Positions 1-9,739 of a stretch of 64,000 nt of DNA are shown one piece after another (within the stretch, counting starts at the first letter, position 1; each line of letters starts with the position of its first letter). The notes below the pieces were generated by a model. That model worked only from the letters and a program-made list of their open reading frames with translations. It was not told where the DNA came from and searched no databases. This DNA comes from Bifidobacterium leontopitheci (lineage in GTDB: Bacteria; Actinomycetota; Actinomycetes; Actinomycetales; Bifidobacteriaceae). Position numbers and translations under genes: made by a program. Location of the stretch: positions 124,001 through 188,000 of the forward strand of contig NZ_WBVT01000001.1 in NCBI RefSeq assembly GCF_009193355.1, given 5' to 3'.

Positions 1-1334
1 CGCTACGTAGGGTTTTCGAGCTGAATGGCTTCCTCGGCATCGAGACACGCGCGGTCGAGACCGGGGCGAGTCTGCTGAAGAAGGGGGAGACCAGCAAGGA
101 GATCTACCTACTGTCCCGTCTGCAGGAGGTCGGCCATGAGTCCGACACTCCGCTCAACGACCGTCTCGGCCTGCACTTCGACCTCACCGTGCCGCTGAGC
201 CGCTACGTCGTCGAGCATTCCGGCGATCTCGCCTTCCCGTTCAAGCGGTGGCAGATCCAGAAGGTCTGGCGTGGCGAGCGTCCGCAGGAGGGCCGTTTCC
301 GCGAGTTCGTCCAGGCCGACATCGACGTGATCGGCCAGGGCGACCTGCCGGACCATTACGAGGTCGAACTGCCGCTGGTCATGGTCTCCGCGCTCGAGCG
401 TCTGCGCGAGTTCGGCCTGCCGAAGGCGACCGTGCACGCCAACAACCGCAAGCTGTCCGAAGGCTTCTACCGTGGGCTGGGCCTCACCGACATCGAAGGC
501 GTGCTGCGCGAGATCGACAAGCTCGACAAGATCGGCGCCGACGAGGTGGCGAAGCTGCTCGTCGAAGGCTGCGGTGCCGACGAATCCCAGGCCCGCGCGT
601 GCCTTGAGCTCGCCGAGCTGACCGCATCCGACGGCAAGGAGCTGGCTGAGCGTTTCGACGCGCTGTGCGCCAAGCACGGCATCGGCACCGACGGCGACGC
701 CTACCAGCTCGCCCGTCAGGGCCTCGACACGCTCGCCATGATCGTCGACCAGGCCGCGGCCATCCGCCCCGGCTCCGTCATCGCCGACCTCAAGATCGCC
801 CGCGGTCTCGACTACTACACCGGCTCCGTCTACGAGACGTTCCTCGACGGCGCGGCGTCCCTCGGCTCCATCTGCTCGGGCGGCCGCTACGACAACCTCG
901 CCTCGCAGGGCAGCCGCAAGTACCCGGGCGTCGGCCTGTCCATCGGCCTCTCCCGTCTCGTGTCGTACATGCTGCACACCGCGGGCGCCCGTGCGAACCG
1001 CGTCTCGCCGGCGGCCGTGCTCGTCGCCGTGTGGAACGAGGCCGACCGCACGGCCGCGAACCGCATCGCCGATACGCTGCGCTCCCGCGGCATCGCCGCC
1101 GACGTGGCGCCCACCGCGGCCAAGCTCGGCAAGCAGATCAAGTACGCGGACAAGCTCGGCATCCCGTACGTCTGGTTCCCGGCGGCCGACGCCGGCGAGG
1201 ACGGACAGGCGGCCGGCGACGAGGTCAAGAACATCGTCACCGGCGATCAGGTTCCCGCCGACGCCAAGTCGTGGGAGCCGGATACTGTGTACGCCCGGCA
1301 GGAAGTAACGATTCAAGGAGTAAAGGAAGCATGA
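1..1334 (+). CDS. hisS: Histidyl-tRNA synthetase, 5' end outside the window
   Basis: Class II aminoacyl-tRNA synthetase that charges tRNA-His with histidine in the cytoplasm. The reading frame is open from position 3 with no start, so the N-terminus lies upstream. Visible landmarks are the motif-1 region ending in [10 protein letters not shown], a motif-2 arginine segment [15 protein letters not shown], and the histidine-binding signature [11 protein letters not shown]. The C-terminal part has the Rossmann-like anticodon-binding domain ([11 protein letters not shown] followed by [16 protein letters not shown]). The stop codon overlaps the aspS start in ATGA, so the two synthetases are translationally coupled. 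Identification is secure; only the extent of the missing N-terminus is unknown. Confidence 0.96.
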   Translation, partial: LRRVFELNGFLGIETRAVETGASLLKKGETSKEIYLLSRLQEVGHESDTPLNDRLGLHFDLTVPLSRYVVEHSGDLAFPFKRWQIQKVWRGERPQEGRFREFVQADIDVIGQGDLPDHYEVELPLVMVSALERLREFGLPKATVHANNRKLSEGFYRGLGLTDIEGVLREIDKLDKIGADEVAKLLVEGCGADESQARACLELAELTASDGKELAERFDALCAKHGIGTDGDAYQLARQGLDTLAMIVDQAAAIRPGSVIADLKIARGLDYYTGSVYETFLDGAASLGSICSGGRYDNLASQGSRKYPGVGLSIGLSRLVSYMLHTAGARANRVSPAAVLVAVWNEADRTAANRIADTLRSRGIAADVAPTAAKLGKQIKYADKLGIPYVWFPAADAGEDGQAAGDEVKNIVTGDQVPADAKSWEPDTVYARQEVTIQGVKEA

Positions 1335-3127
1335 GCCAGACGGCTTACAGAACACATCATGCGACCGACGTGACCGAAGCGCTCGTCGGCCAGAAGGTCA
1401 CGCTCGCCGGTTGGGTCGACCGTCGCCGCGACCACGGCGGCGTCGCGTTCATCGACCTGCGCGACAACACCGGTCTGGTGCAGGTCGTCATCTACGACGA
1501 GGACATGGCACGCCCGCTCAGGAGCGAGTTCGTCATCCAGGTGACCGGCGAGGTCCGCCTGCGCCCGGACGGCAACGAGAACACGCATCTGGCCACCGGC
1601 AAGATCGAGGTCGTCGCCGAGTCCCTCGAGATCCTCGCGAAGGCCGACGCGCTGCCGTTCCAGGTCTCCACCGCGCTCGAGAACGAGTCCGAGAACAAGC
1701 TGCCCGGCGAGGACGTGCGCCTCAAGTACCGTTACCTCGACCTGCGCCGCCCCTCCATGCAGCGCAACCTCAAGCTGCGCTCCGACATGGCCAAGGCCGC
1801 CCGCCACGCGCTCGAGGACATGGACTTCACCGAGGTCGAGACCCCGACGTTCATCAAGTCCACGCCTGAAGGCGCCCGCGACTTCCTCGTGCCCGCCCGC
1901 CTCGTGCCCGGCTCCTGGTACGCGCTGCCGCAGTCCCCGCAGCTGCTCAAGCAGCTGCTCATGGTCTCCGGCGTCGAGCGCTACTACCAGCTCGCCCGCT
2001 GCTACCGCGACGAGGACTTCCGCGCCGACCGCCAGCCCGAGTTCACCCAGCTTGACATGGAGATGAGCTTCGTGGACCAGGAGGACGTCATGGCCATGGC
2101 CGAGAAGGTCATCGCCGCCATCTGGAAGACCGCCGGCTACGAGGTCACGCTGCCGCTGCCGCGCATCTCCTGGCAGGACGCCATGGACAAGTACGGCTCC
2201 GACAAGCCGGACCTGCGTTTCGGCAACCCGCTCGTCGAGCTCACCGACTACTTCAAGAACACGCCGTTCCGCGTGTTCCAGGCCCCGTACGTGGGCGCGG
2301 TCCTGTTCAAGGGCGGCGCCTCCACGCCTCGCCGTCAGTTCGACGCATGGCAGGAGTGGGCCAAGCAGCGCGGCGCCAAGGGCCTCGCGTACGTCGTCTT
2401 CGCCGAGGACGGCGAGCTCAAGGGCCCCGTCGCCAAGAACCTGTCCGAAGAGGAGCGCAACGGCCTTCGTGAGGCCGTCGGCGCCGAGCCCGGCGACGCC
2501 GTGTTCTTCGCCGCCGGCCGTCGCGAGTCCTCTCAGCTGCTGCTGGGCGCCGTGCGCGTCGAACTCGCCCGCCGCGAAGGCCTGCTCGACCCGAAGAAGT
2601 TCGCGTTCACGTGGGTCGTCGACTTCCCGCTGTTCAAGCCGACCGACGATCCGGACGACGACGACGTTGCGGTCGGCCACTCCAAGTGGACCTCCATGCA
2701 CCACCCGTTCACCATGCCGAGCAAGGACTGGATCGACAAGTTCGACCAGGATCCGGAGCACGCCATGTCCGACTCCTACGACATCGTCTGCAACGGCGAG
2801 GAGATGGGCGGCGGCTCGGTGCGTATCCACCGCGACGACATCCAGGACCGCGTCCTCAACGTCCTCGGCATCTCGCCCGAAGAAGCCAAGGAGAAGTTCG
2901 GCTTCCTGCTCGACGCGTTCAAGTACGGCGCCCCGCCGCACGCGGGCATCGCCCTCGGCTGGGACCGCACCGTGTCGATCCTCGCCGGCGCCGACACCAT
3001 CCGCGACGTCATCGCCTTCCCGAAGGCCGGCGGCGGCCGCGACCCGCTGACCGGCGCCCCGGCCCCGATCACCGACGAGCAGCGCGCCGAAACCGGCGTC
3101 GACTACGATCCGGAAGACGACGAGTGA
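1331..3127 (+). CDS. aspS: Aspartyl-tRNA synthetase
   Basis: Class IIb synthetase of 598 aa that charges tRNA-Asp. The N-terminal OB-fold anticodon-binding domain ([23 protein letters not shown]) is followed by the catalytic core, with motif 2 in [19 protein letters not shown] and motif 3 near the end ([15 protein letters not shown]). The bacterial GAD insertion domain lies between them. The start is the ATG inside the ATGA overlap with hisS, with GGAG-rich sequence just upstream; a much longer open frame upstream is an out-of-frame shadow of hisS. The hisS-aspS order is common in actinobacteria and Firmicutes. Whether it is discriminating or also charges tRNA-Asn cannot be decided here. Confidence 0.97.
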   Translation: MSQTAYRTHHATDVTEALVGQKVTLAGWVDRRRDHGGVAFIDLRDNTGLVQVVIYDEDMARPLRSEFVIQVTGEVRLRPDGNENTHLATGKIEVVAESLEILAKADALPFQVSTALENESENKLPGEDVRLKYRYLDLRRPSMQRNLKLRSDMAKAARHALEDMDFTEVETPTFIKSTPEGARDFLVPARLVPGSWYALPQSPQLLKQLLMVSGVERYYQLARCYRDEDFRADRQPEFTQLDMEMSFVDQEDVMAMAEKVIAAIWKTAGYEVTLPLPRISWQDAMDKYGSDKPDLRFGNPLVELTDYFKNTPFRVFQAPYVGAVLFKGGASTPRRQFDAWQEWAKQRGAKGLAYVVFAEDGELKGPVAKNLSEEERNGLREAVGAEPGDAVFFAAGRRESSQLLLGAVRVELARREGLLDPKKFAFTWVVDFPLFKPTDDPDDDDVAVGHSKWTSMHHPFTMPSKDWIDKFDQDPEHAMSDSYDIVCNGEEMGGGSVRIHRDDIQDRVLNVLGISPEEAKEKFGFLLDAFKYGAPPHAGIALGWDRTVSILAGADTIRDVIAFPKAGGGRDPLTGAPAPITDEQRAETGVDYDPEDDE

Positions 3128-3160
3128 TCGAATAGGGTTCCATAGGTTCCCGTAGGTATT

Positions 3161-3194
3161 GAATGGCGCCGGCAGCATATTGCCGGCGCCATTC
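3161..3194 (+). terminator. Hairpin terminator after hisS-aspS
   Basis: A perfect 14-bp inverted repeat (GAATGGCGCCGGCA, 6-nt loop, complement) begins 33 nt after the aspS stop. There is no clear U-tract, so it may act with the hairpins that follow rather than as a classical intrinsic terminator. Confidence 0.7.
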
Positions 3195-3207
3195 GTCATA
3201 AGAACCC

Positions 3208-3350
3208 AACGGAACGTACTCTAACGGGCCTTTCGAGTACGTTCCGTCATGAAAATCCAACGGAACGTACTCGTATGGATGCTTCGGGTACGTTCCGTTA
3301 GTGAACAACAACCGACCGTACTCAAGTCGAGTATCCCGGGTACGTTCCGT
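3208..3350. repeat. Array of three hairpin units, 51-bp period (array 1)
   Basis: Three palindromic units start at 3208, 3259 and 3310. Units 1 and 2 pair GGAACGTACTC with GAGTACGTTCC; unit 3 has a CCGACCGTACTC left arm and a GGTACGTTCCG right arm, a hybrid of two arm types. The array lies between the convergent aspS and DUF2142 genes and stops just before the latter's stop codon. Related arrays occur at 13805-14002 and 36727-36913. Confidence 0.85.
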
Positions 3351-3355
3351 CGATA

Positions 3356-4858
3356 TCACGCCGGATTGTGATGGGACTGCCGTACTGTTCCCACCATGCA
3401 GTCGCAGGCGCACAATGTCAGCAGTCCGGCGAACGGCAGCATGTACCGGAACTGGAACCCGCGCACGACGGTCGCGTCCTGCGGTGTGTACTGCAGCCAC
3501 AAAGCGAGATAGGTCAGCAGGATGGCGGCCACACATGCGGCGCATGCGCACCACCAGAACAGGGACATGAACCTGCCCAGCCTCCGTCGTGCCATGGCGA
3601 CGAGCAGCACGGCCAGGACCGCGGCCGTCAGCAGCCACAATGCGCGGATCAGCATGGACTGCATCGGGCTGTCCAGATTCGACTTGGCCGTGACGACCGC
3701 CCGGACGATGGCGGCCGCGGCGCCGAACACGCCGTTGGCGCCGAAGGGGTCGGCGAACAGAAGCCGCTTCCTTTCCATCATCGTCTCATAGGAGACCACG
3801 CCCGGCGTGGTCGTGAACCATGAGGTCAGTCGCATCCAGACGGCAAGGAACGCCGCCCCTGCGGCATTGCCGAGGATTACGAGAACACTGCGGGCGGTGC
3901 TGTCCGGGTGCGAACGACCTGGGCGTATGCTGCCTGATTTCGGCAATGTGAACAGGCTGAGCGCCAGCAGCGGCGCCATCGTGAACTTCGCGGCGACCAT
4001 GAGCAGGCCGGATGCCATCAAGGCGACCGTCATGCCGATGCCGCCGTCGCGGTTACCGGGCGCACCTTCGTGGCGTTCGTCGCCGTCGTGGTGTCGCCGC
4101 GCATCCTGCGTGCGTGCGATGTGCGCATACAGCAGGCACGAGTACAGCAGGCACATCGCCTGCGCCATCGAATCGGCCGACACGGCGAACGCATACCGGT
4201 ACGTCATGAGCGGGCAGACCATGACCGTAGCCACCGGCAGCCGCCAGCGGGGCAGCGCGGCCAGCGCGGCGAACATACAGCAGACATAGACCGTCAGCAT
4301 GAACGATTCGGCAAGCACATACGTGACGCCGGCGTCGAGTTCCAGCGCATCGCCGAGCGCGAACGCCGCAAGCTGCGGCAGGTAGGCTGCCGGGGAGTTC
4401 ACCGCCGCGTTGTTGTACGGCACGTCCAGACAGCGTGTGGACTGTGCCGGACTGGACGTCGCTGTATCGGACGTCGCTGTATCGGACGTCGCTGTATCGG
4501 ACGCTGCGGAATCGGGGCGTGTGCCGGCGGCGGACAGCACGTCGGCCGACACGGCGGACGGATCGTAACCGTCGTCATGCTCGATGGAGAAGACGATCCA
4601 GTCGCGCCCCACGCAGCCGCCGACCGTGCCCTCGCCGGAGTGCAGCCGGCTGTGCGCGCTCACCGGCCGGGCGAGCACGTCGCCGTTGAGGATGCCGCTC
4701 ACCCGATACGTGTGCGCCCACACGTCGGGAATGTGCCCGGTCGGCGTGACGGCGATCATCACGATGCCCGTCAGTGCGATCACCGCCGCCGCCAGCCACG
4801 GCAGCAACCGGTCGAAACGAGCGGACGGATGCCGCAGCCGACGCAGCGTCCGCGTCAT
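3356..4858 (-). CDS. DUF2142-family polytopic membrane protein
   Basis: Predicted integral membrane protein of 500 aa. After a basic N-terminus a first membrane span (LPWLAAAVIALTGIVMIAV) is followed by PTGHIPDVWAHTYRV, which resembles the PDE/H motif near the start of DUF2142 proteins, a family thought to belong to the GT-C superfamily of membrane glycosyltransferases. Several more hydrophobic spans follow. An extracytoplasmic loop carries three perfect copies of a five-residue SDTAT repeat. The open frame extends 21 codons further upstream to 4921, but that part lies in a 19-bp tandem repeat, so the ATG at 4858 (MTRTLRR) is preferred. Donor and acceptor are unknown; a role in cell-surface glycan assembly is inference. 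Confidence 0.7.
   Translation of the reverse strand: MTRTLRRLRHPSARFDRLLPWLAAAVIALTGIVMIAVTPTGHIPDVWAHTYRVSGILNGDVLARPVSAHSRLHSGEGTVGGCVGRDWIVFSIEHDDGYDPSAVSADVLSAAGTRPDSAASDTATSDTATSDTATSSPAQSTRCLDVPYNNAAVNSPAAYLPQLAAFALGDALELDAGVTYVLAESFMLTVYVCCMFAALAALPRWRLPVATVMVCPLMTYRYAFAVSADSMAQAMCLLYSCLLYAHIARTQDARRHHDGDERHEGAPGNRDGGIGMTVALMASGLLMVAAKFTMAPLLALSLFTLPKSGSIRPGRSHPDSTARSVLVILGNAAGAAFLAVWMRLTSWFTTTPGVVSYETMMERKRLLFADPFGANGVFGAAAAIVRAVVTAKSNLDSPMQSMLIRALWLLTAAVLAVLLVAMARRRLGRFMSLFWWCACAACVAAILLTYLALWLQYTPQDATVVRGFQFRYMLPFAGLLTLCACDCMVGTVRQSHHNPA
4454..4498. repeat. 15-bp coding tandem repeat, three perfect copies
   Basis: GGACGTCGCTGTATC is repeated three times without change, then once imperfectly. 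On the minus strand it encodes SDTAT repeats in a loop of the DUF2142 protein. The unit is a multiple of three, so copy-number change keeps the frame. Confidence 0.9.
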
Positions 4859-4899
4859 CACACCGCATACGGCAGGTCCTTCACCTCGCCTATCAAATC

Positions 4900-5005
4900 C
4901 GTCGCGTCGCATGCCAGCCATCGTATCGCACGACAGTCATCGTATCGCACGACAGTCATCATATCGCATGCTAGCCGTCGTATCGCATGCTAGCCGTCGT
5001 ATCAG
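4900..5005. repeat. 19-bp tandem repeat upstream of the DUF2142 gene
   Basis: About five and a half copies of a 19-bp unit (consensus CATCGTATCGCACGACAGT, later copies CGTCGTATCGCATGCTAGC) lie 42 bp before the preferred DUF2142 start. Copies 2 and 3 are identical and copies 4 and 5 nearly so. The array probably lies in the promoter or leader of the minus-strand gene. Confidence 0.85.
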
Positions 5006-5366
5006 CCCGTCTGCAGACCGGCCTCTCCGTCACAGCGGGTACCTGCACGTTGTGACGCTGCTTGAGAATCGTTGGGATTGCTTGGGTTCATGCATGGCGT
5101 CACAGCGGGTAGGTACCCGCTGTGACAGGGAAGGGGAGTGAGTGGGGCGGCAGGTGACGGTGGTTGCAGTGGTGGCGGTGACAGTGGCGACGCTGGGCGA
5201 CTGGGCGACGCTGGGCGACTGTGCGACGCTGGGCGGCGATAGCGGCCGATAAGGAACGCCTATAAGGGCGCGGCGTGGCGGCGTGCGGGCGGCCGGTACG
5301 CTGGTGACGACATCGGCCGGACGACATCGACCGGCTGCATGACATCGACGTGGGGGAGGCAATCAT
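5006..5366. other. Intergenic region with a palindrome and a short tandem repeat
   Basis: No convincing gene. It holds a strong inverted repeat at 5099-5127 (GTCACAGCGGGTA, 3-nt loop, complement); a second copy of one arm is at 5030-5042. A G-rich 18-bp tandem repeat based on GCGACGCTGGGCGACT spans about 5186-5234. The last 20 bp contain the GGGGGAGG ribosome-binding site of the next gene. Confidence 0.6.
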
Positions 5367-5924
5367 ATGACATTGGAGATATTGGATTGGCATGACGGCG
5401 ACCTGCTGGCGAAACCCGTCTTCGACCGGCTCAACGCGCTGGTGGACGCCGGCGTGCCGGACAGCAGGATCCTCGGCGTGACCATCAACTCGGACGAGGA
5501 GTCCGACACCGACCTGTGGTGCCCGCGGCACGGCATCCCGTTCGCCATCACCGGCAACGTGGTGATCGTGCACACGCACAAGACGCGCAACGCGCCGCCG
5601 CAGTTCGCCGCCGCCCTGGTCACGGGCGACACGCGCGCCGACCTCAACGGCCGCGTCAAGCACACGCTCGAGGTGAGCAAGGTGAGTTTCGCGCCGGTCG
5701 AGGCCGCGGTCGAGGCCACCGGCATGGAGTCCGGCGGCATGTCGCCGATCGGCCTGCCCGACGGCTGGCCGCTGCTCGTCGACCAGCATATCCTCGCCCT
5801 GCCGAAACTGTACATCGGCTCGGGCATCCGCCCGTCGAAACTGGTCGTGGACGGTTCGATCCTCGCCGACCTGCCGAACGTGACGTTCGTCGCCGGGCTC
5901 GGCAAGCCGCGCCAGCTGCCGTGA
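5367..5924 (+). CDS. YbaK/EbsC-family aminoacyl-tRNA deacylase
   Basis: Protein of 185 aa resembling the YbaK/ProX-like editing fold, which hydrolyses mischarged tRNAs such as Cys-tRNA-Pro in trans. Family features seen are a [13 protein letters not shown] segment followed by the Gly-rich loop [13 protein letters not shown], and a late LPNVTFV strand. A strong ribosome-binding site (GGGGGAGG, 7-nt spacer) fixes the ATG at 5367. It is a single-gene unit before the amino-acid ABC operon. Substrate specificity cannot be read from the sequence; the free-standing size fits YbaK better than the ProRS INS domain. Confidence 0.75.
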   Translation: MTLEILDWHDGDLLAKPVFDRLNALVDAGVPDSRILGVTINSDEESDTDLWCPRHGIPFAITGNVVIVHTHKTRNAPPQFAAALVTGDTRADLNGRVKHTLEVSKVSFAPVEAAVEATGMESGGMSPIGLPDGWPLLVDQHILALPKLYIGSGIRPSKLVVDGSILADLPNVTFVAGLGKPRQLP

Positions 5925-5988
5925 TACGAATGTCCGCAATGTGGACGTGATATGGACGTCAGGTAGCGAGACGGTAACAAACCGCCGA

Positions 5989-5994
5989 TATACT
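5989..5994 (+). promoter_or_regulatory. -10 box TATACT for a leaderless gluA transcript
   Basis: TATACT lies exactly 6 nt before the ATG at 6001, which puts the expected transcription start at or next to the start codon. There is no Shine-Dalgarno sequence in front of this ATG. The arrangement recurs before several other genes in the window. Confidence 0.6.
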
Positions 5995-6000
5995 GGCCGG

Positions 6001-6801
6001 ATGGAAGAAAAGAAAGAAGCATCAATTCCCAAGACCCCGCTGGTGCCGGGCACCGACACCGCGGCACATCCGCTCGTCGAGCTCACGCATGTCGAGAAGC
6101 ATTTCGGCGCGCTCCACGTCCTCAAGGACATCAACCTGACCGTCAACAAAGGCGAGGTGCTCGTCGTCGTCGGCCCGTCCGGCTCCGGCAAGTCCACCAT
6201 GTGCCGAACGATCAACCGCCTCGAGACCATCGACTCGGGCGACATCCGCATCGACGGCAAGACCCTGCCGCAGGAGGGCCGCGAGCTCGCGAACCTGAGG
6301 GCCGAGGTCGGCATGGTGTTCCAGTCGTTCAACCTGTTCGCCAACAAGACCATCCTCGAGAACGTGACGCTCGCGCCGATCAAGGTGCGCCACATGGACA
6401 AGACCGATGCCGAGCGCCTCGCCATGGACCTGCTCGCCCGCGTCGGCGTCGACTCGCAGGCCGCCAAGATGCCCTCGCAGCTGTCCGGCGGCCAGCAGCA
6501 GCGCGTCGCCATCGCACGCGCGCTCGCCATGAAGCCGAAGGTCATGCTCTTCGACGAGCCGACCTCCGCGCTCGACCCCGAAATGGTCAACGAGGTGCTT
6601 GACGTCATGGTCGAGCTTGCGCATGAGGGCATGACGATGATCTGCGTCACCCACGAGATGGGCTTCGCGCGCAAGGCAGCCGACCGCATCGTCTTCATGG
6701 CGGACGGCCGGATCCTCGAGCAGAGCACGCCCGACGAGTTCTTCGAGCATCCCAAGACCGAGCGCGCCAAGGACTTCCTCTCGAAGATCCTCACCCACTG
6801 A
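6001..6801 (+). CDS. gluA: Amino-acid ABC transporter ATPase (glutamate/glutamine type)
   Basis: ATP-binding subunit of 266 aa of a polar amino-acid uptake transporter. It shows Walker A (GPSGSGKST), the Q-loop region ([14 protein letters not shown]), the ABC signature ([15 protein letters not shown]), Walker B ([11 protein letters not shown]) and the switch histidine (CVTHEMGFA), all in canonical spacing. It is the first gene of a four-gene operon with its binding protein and two permeases. An in-frame ATG 20 codons upstream would include the promoter, so 6001 is chosen. The symbol follows the gluABCD arrangement of actinobacteria; glutamate, glutamine or aspartate are all possible substrates. 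Confidence 0.93.
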   Translation: MEEKKEASIPKTPLVPGTDTAAHPLVELTHVEKHFGALHVLKDINLTVNKGEVLVVVGPSGSGKSTMCRTINRLETIDSGDIRIDGKTLPQEGRELANLRAEVGMVFQSFNLFANKTILENVTLAPIKVRHMDKTDAERLAMDLLARVGVDSQAAKMPSQLSGGQQQRVAIARALAMKPKVMLFDEPTSALDPEMVNEVLDVMVELAHEGMTMICVTHEMGFARKAADRIVFMADGRILEQSTPDEFFEHPKTERAKDFLSKILTH

Positions 6802-6825
6802 GCGACGCGAAGCAAAGGGGTTGAT

Positions 6826-7659
6826 ATGTTCACCAAGAGATTCAAACGCGCCGGTGGGCGCATCCTCGCCGTCGTCTGCGCACTCGCCTGCACCCTCTCG
6901 CTGGCCGCATGCGGCGAAAGCGAGGAGGGCAAGATCCGCATCGGCATCAAATTCGACCAGCCGGGCCTCGGCTTCAAGAAGTCCGGCACCTACGTCGGCT
7001 TCGACGTGGACGTGGCCAAGTACATCGCCAAGAAGCTCGGCTACACGGAGGACGAGATCGTCTGGAAGGAGGCGCCCTCCAAGCAGCGCGAGGCCATGCT
7101 ACAGAACGGCGACGTCGACATGATCCTCGCCACCTACTCGATCACCGACGAGCGCAAGAAGGCCGTCTCGTTCGCCGGACCCTATTTCGTCGCCGGCCAG
7201 GACCTGCTCGTGCGCAAGGACGAGAAGTCCATCAACGGCCCCGAGGACCTCAACGGCAAGCGGCTGTGCTCCGTGACCGGATCCACCTCCGCCGCCACCG
7301 TCAAGGCCAAGTTCGCCTCCGAAGTGCAGCTCATGGAGCAGCCCGGCTACGCCGAATGCGCGACCGCGCTGTTCTCCGGCATCGTCGACGCGGTCACCAC
7401 CGACGACATCATCCTGGCAGGTTTGGCGTCCGCCTCGCGCGGCAAGCTGCGCGTCGTCGGCAAGCCGTTCACGCAGGAATACTACGGCGTCGGCATCAAG
7501 AAGGGCGACACCAAGCTCGCCGCGAAGATCAACAACGCCATCGCCGACATGATCCAGGACGGGTCATGGAAGCGCGCCGTGACCGACAACACGAAGGGCA
7601 CATCCTACATGCCCAACGCCAAGTACAACCCGCCCACGCCGGACGAAGGGGAGGAGTGA
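6826..7659 (+). CDS. gluB: Amino-acid ABC transporter substrate-binding lipoprotein
   Basis: Extracytoplasmic binding protein of 277 aa. The signal peptide ends in a lipobox (LSLAAC, Cys29), so the protein should be lipid-anchored outside the membrane. The remainder is a type II periplasmic-binding fold of the SBP_bac_3 family: GKIRIGIKFDQPGLGF at the start, YVGFDVDVAKYIAKKLGY, then the hinge segment GDVDMILATYSITDERKK. It begins 24 nt after gluA with AAAGGGG as ribosome-binding site and is followed directly by the first permease, consistent with one polycistronic unit. Substrate is inferred from gene order only. Confidence 0.93.
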   Translation: MFTKRFKRAGGRILAVVCALACTLSLAACGESEEGKIRIGIKFDQPGLGFKKSGTYVGFDVDVAKYIAKKLGYTEDEIVWKEAPSKQREAMLQNGDVDMILATYSITDERKKAVSFAGPYFVAGQDLLVRKDEKSINGPEDLNGKRLCSVTGSTSAATVKAKFASEVQLMEQPGYAECATALFSGIVDAVTTDDIILAGLASASRGKLRVVGKPFTQEYYGVGIKKGDTKLAAKINNAIADMIQDGSWKRAVTDNTKGTSYMPNAKYNPPTPDEGEE

Positions 7660-7660
7660 C

Positions 7661-8338
7661 ATGAACGGGTTCATCCAGCTGTTCACCGAATACAACATCC
7701 CCGCCGCGTTCCTCGTCAACATCGAGCTGACCCTCTGGTCGGCACTGTTCTCGCTGATCCTCGGCGTCGTGCTCGTCATGATGCGCATCTCGCCGATCTC
7801 CTCGCTGCGCGCGGTGGCCGGCGCCTACGTCGAACTGTTCAAGAACCTGCCGCTGACCATCATCATGGTGTTCATGGTGCTCGGCGCCTACGCGCAGCTC
7901 AAGCTCAGCTTCTCCGACACGTTCGCCACGAACTTCTTCTGGCTGGCGGTCACCGGCCTGAGCCTGTACACCGCCGCGTTCGTGTGCGAGTCGCTGCGAA
8001 GCGGCATCAACACCGTGCCGCTCGGCCAGGCCGAAGCCGCACGCGCGCTCGGCCTGAGCTTCATGCAGTCCGCCACGCAGATCATCCTGCCGCAGGCGTT
8101 CCGTGGCTCCGTGGCCCCGCTCGGCAACACGCTCATCGCGCTGCTCAAGAACTCCACCGTGGCCGCCGCCGCATCCGTGGCGACCGAGACGTCATCGCTG
8201 ATGAGCGAGATGATCGAATTCCACGCCGACGTGATCATCCAGATCTTCCTGATCTTCGCGTTCGGCTACGTGATCCTCATCATCCCGATCGGCATGCTCA
8301 CCACGTACCTGTCCAACAAGCTCGCCGTCAGGAGGTGA
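7661..8338 (+). CDS. gluC: Amino-acid ABC transporter permease, first subunit
   Basis: Integral membrane permease of 225 aa of the His/Glu/Gln/Arg/opine family. The first span begins LVNIELTLWSALFSLILGVVLVMM, and the cytoplasmic EAA loop is clear (GQAEAARALGLSFMQSATQI, then LPQAFRGSVAPLGN), which contacts the ATPase. The start has a GGGGAGG ribosome-binding site and follows the gluB stop by one base. It should pair with the next gene to make a heterodimeric channel. Confidence 0.92.
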   Translation: MNGFIQLFTEYNIPAAFLVNIELTLWSALFSLILGVVLVMMRISPISSLRAVAGAYVELFKNLPLTIIMVFMVLGAYAQLKLSFSDTFATNFFWLAVTGLSLYTAAFVCESLRSGINTVPLGQAEAARALGLSFMQSATQIILPQAFRGSVAPLGNTLIALLKNSTVAAAASVATETSSLMSEMIEFHADVIIQIFLIFAFGYVILIIPIGMLTTYLSNKLAVRR

Positions 8339-8345
8339 CCCGGCA

Positions 8346-9599
8346 ATGGCAGACAATTCGCAATCCGTACTGTTCGACGCGCCCGGCCCCAAGGGTCGGC
8401 GCACCATCCGCATCGTCAACTGGATCGCCGCGCTGGTCTTCATCGGCGTGCTCGTGCTCATCCTGCTGCGCCTGCACAACCCGCCGGACGGCGAGGACCA
8501 GCTCAGCTGGGAGCTGTGGAAGCCCGCGCTCGACCAGGAGGCGTGGACCGACTTCTACCTGCCCGGCCTGTGGATGACCATCAAGGCGTCGGCGCTCGCC
8601 GTCGTCGGCGCCGTCCTGTTCGGCCTCGTGTTCGGCGTCGGCCGTCTGCTGCCGAACGCGCTGGTGCGCGGCGTCTCCGCCGTGATCGTCGAGTTCTGCC
8701 GCGCGGTGCCCGTGCTGCTGCTCATGATCTTCTTCTGGCGCTGGTTCGCGTTCGCCGGCCTGTCCGACCCGTCCTATTGGGCGGTCGTGCTCGCGCTGGT
8801 GCTGTACAACGGCTCCGTCGTGGCCGAGCTGGTGCGTTCGGGCGTGGGCAACCTGCCGAACGGCCAGCGTGAGGCGTCGCTCGCCCTCGGCCTGACCGAG
8901 ACGCAGTCGCTCATCCAGATCGAGGTGCCGCAGGCCGTGTACGCCATGCTGCCGGCGGCCGTCACCCAGCTGGTCGTCGTGCTCAAGGACACGGCGCTCG
9001 GCTCGATCATCATGTACACGGACCTGCTGCAGGAGTCGCGCCGACTCGGCTCCATGTACTTCAACATCCTGCAGACGCTGGTCGTCGCCGCGGTCGTGTA
9101 CTTCATCGTCTGCTGGCTGCTCTCCAGACTCGCCGAATGGCTGCCCGAACGCATGCAGCAGCGCACCGCCGCCCCGGCCGAGCCGGAGCCGGTCGCGCCG
9201 ATCGCCATCATGGACCCGTCGAACGTCAACCAGATCGCCGTGGCCAAGGAGGTCGAGGAGCTGCCGCTCGGCGGCGCGCCGCGCAAGTACCACGTGCACC
9301 ACCGCGGCACGAACGCGTCGATCCGCAACTGGCGCCACACCCGTTACGTGCAGGGATACGACGAGACGCACCCCGAATCGCAGGTCGACCCGGAGACGGG
9401 CCGGCCGTTCAGCGAGGAGGAGGCCGCGCGCAAGGCAAAGGCGGCGAAGCTGAAGGCCGCGAAGGCCGCGCACGACGGCGAGACGGGCGAACACCATGAC
9501 CAGTACGGTCATGGCGAAAAGCACGATCGCGCCGTGTTCAAGCCGCACAACGACATCGGCAAGGGGCATACGAACCTCGGCGGCAAGCCGAAGATCTGA
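8346..9599 (+). CDS. gluD: Amino-acid ABC transporter permease, second subunit, with long C-terminal tail
   Basis: Second permease of the operon, 417 aa. Residues about 15-265 form the usual permease with an EAA loop (NGQREASLALGLTETQSLIQ, then VPQAVYAMLP). The last 150 residues have no counterpart in typical permeases: a proline- and charge-rich stretch leads to a His-, Lys- and Glu-rich tail (QGYDETHPESQVDPETG, then EEEAARKAKAAKLKAAKAAH and EHHDQYGHGEKHD). The tail follows the last membrane span and is probably cytoplasmic. The AGGAGG ribosome-binding site overlaps the end of gluC. Tail function is unknown; it could interact with the ATPase or bind metal. Confidence 0.9.
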   Translation: MADNSQSVLFDAPGPKGRRTIRIVNWIAALVFIGVLVLILLRLHNPPDGEDQLSWELWKPALDQEAWTDFYLPGLWMTIKASALAVVGAVLFGLVFGVGRLLPNALVRGVSAVIVEFCRAVPVLLLMIFFWRWFAFAGLSDPSYWAVVLALVLYNGSVVAELVRSGVGNLPNGQREASLALGLTETQSLIQIEVPQAVYAMLPAAVTQLVVVLKDTALGSIIMYTDLLQESRRLGSMYFNILQTLVVAAVVYFIVCWLLSRLAEWLPERMQQRTAAPAEPEPVAPIAIMDPSNVNQIAVAKEVEELPLGGAPRKYHVHHRGTNASIRNWRHTRYVQGYDETHPESQVDPETGRPFSEEEAARKAKAAKLKAAKAAHDGETGEHHDQYGHGEKHDRAVFKPHNDIGKGHTNLGGKPKI

Positions 9600-9645
9600 G
9601 CCTCGGCGGCCTGCTGCGGCCGCGTGACGCCGACCATCGTGATCG

Positions 9646-9697
9646 ACTCCCCATGTTCTCCCATTCCGGCGCTAAGGAATGGGAGAACACGGGGAGT
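9646..9697. repeat. Single long hairpin between gluD and the SLOG operon
   Basis: A 52-bp inverted repeat pairs CTCCCCATGTTCTCCCATTC with a near-perfect complement around a 10-nt loop. It has the same CTCCC...TTCTCCCAT design as the four-unit array at 21791-22031. It may terminate the glu operon or insulate the next promoter. Confidence 0.8.
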
Positions 9698-9739
9698 TTC
9701 CATATCGGCCGGACGTACGACCGGATGTACACTGAAGGC

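Noticed and set aside
108..3199. Long minus-strand open frames opposite hisS and aspS
   Set aside because: Typical high-GC antisense shadows; the plus-strand synthetases are certain.
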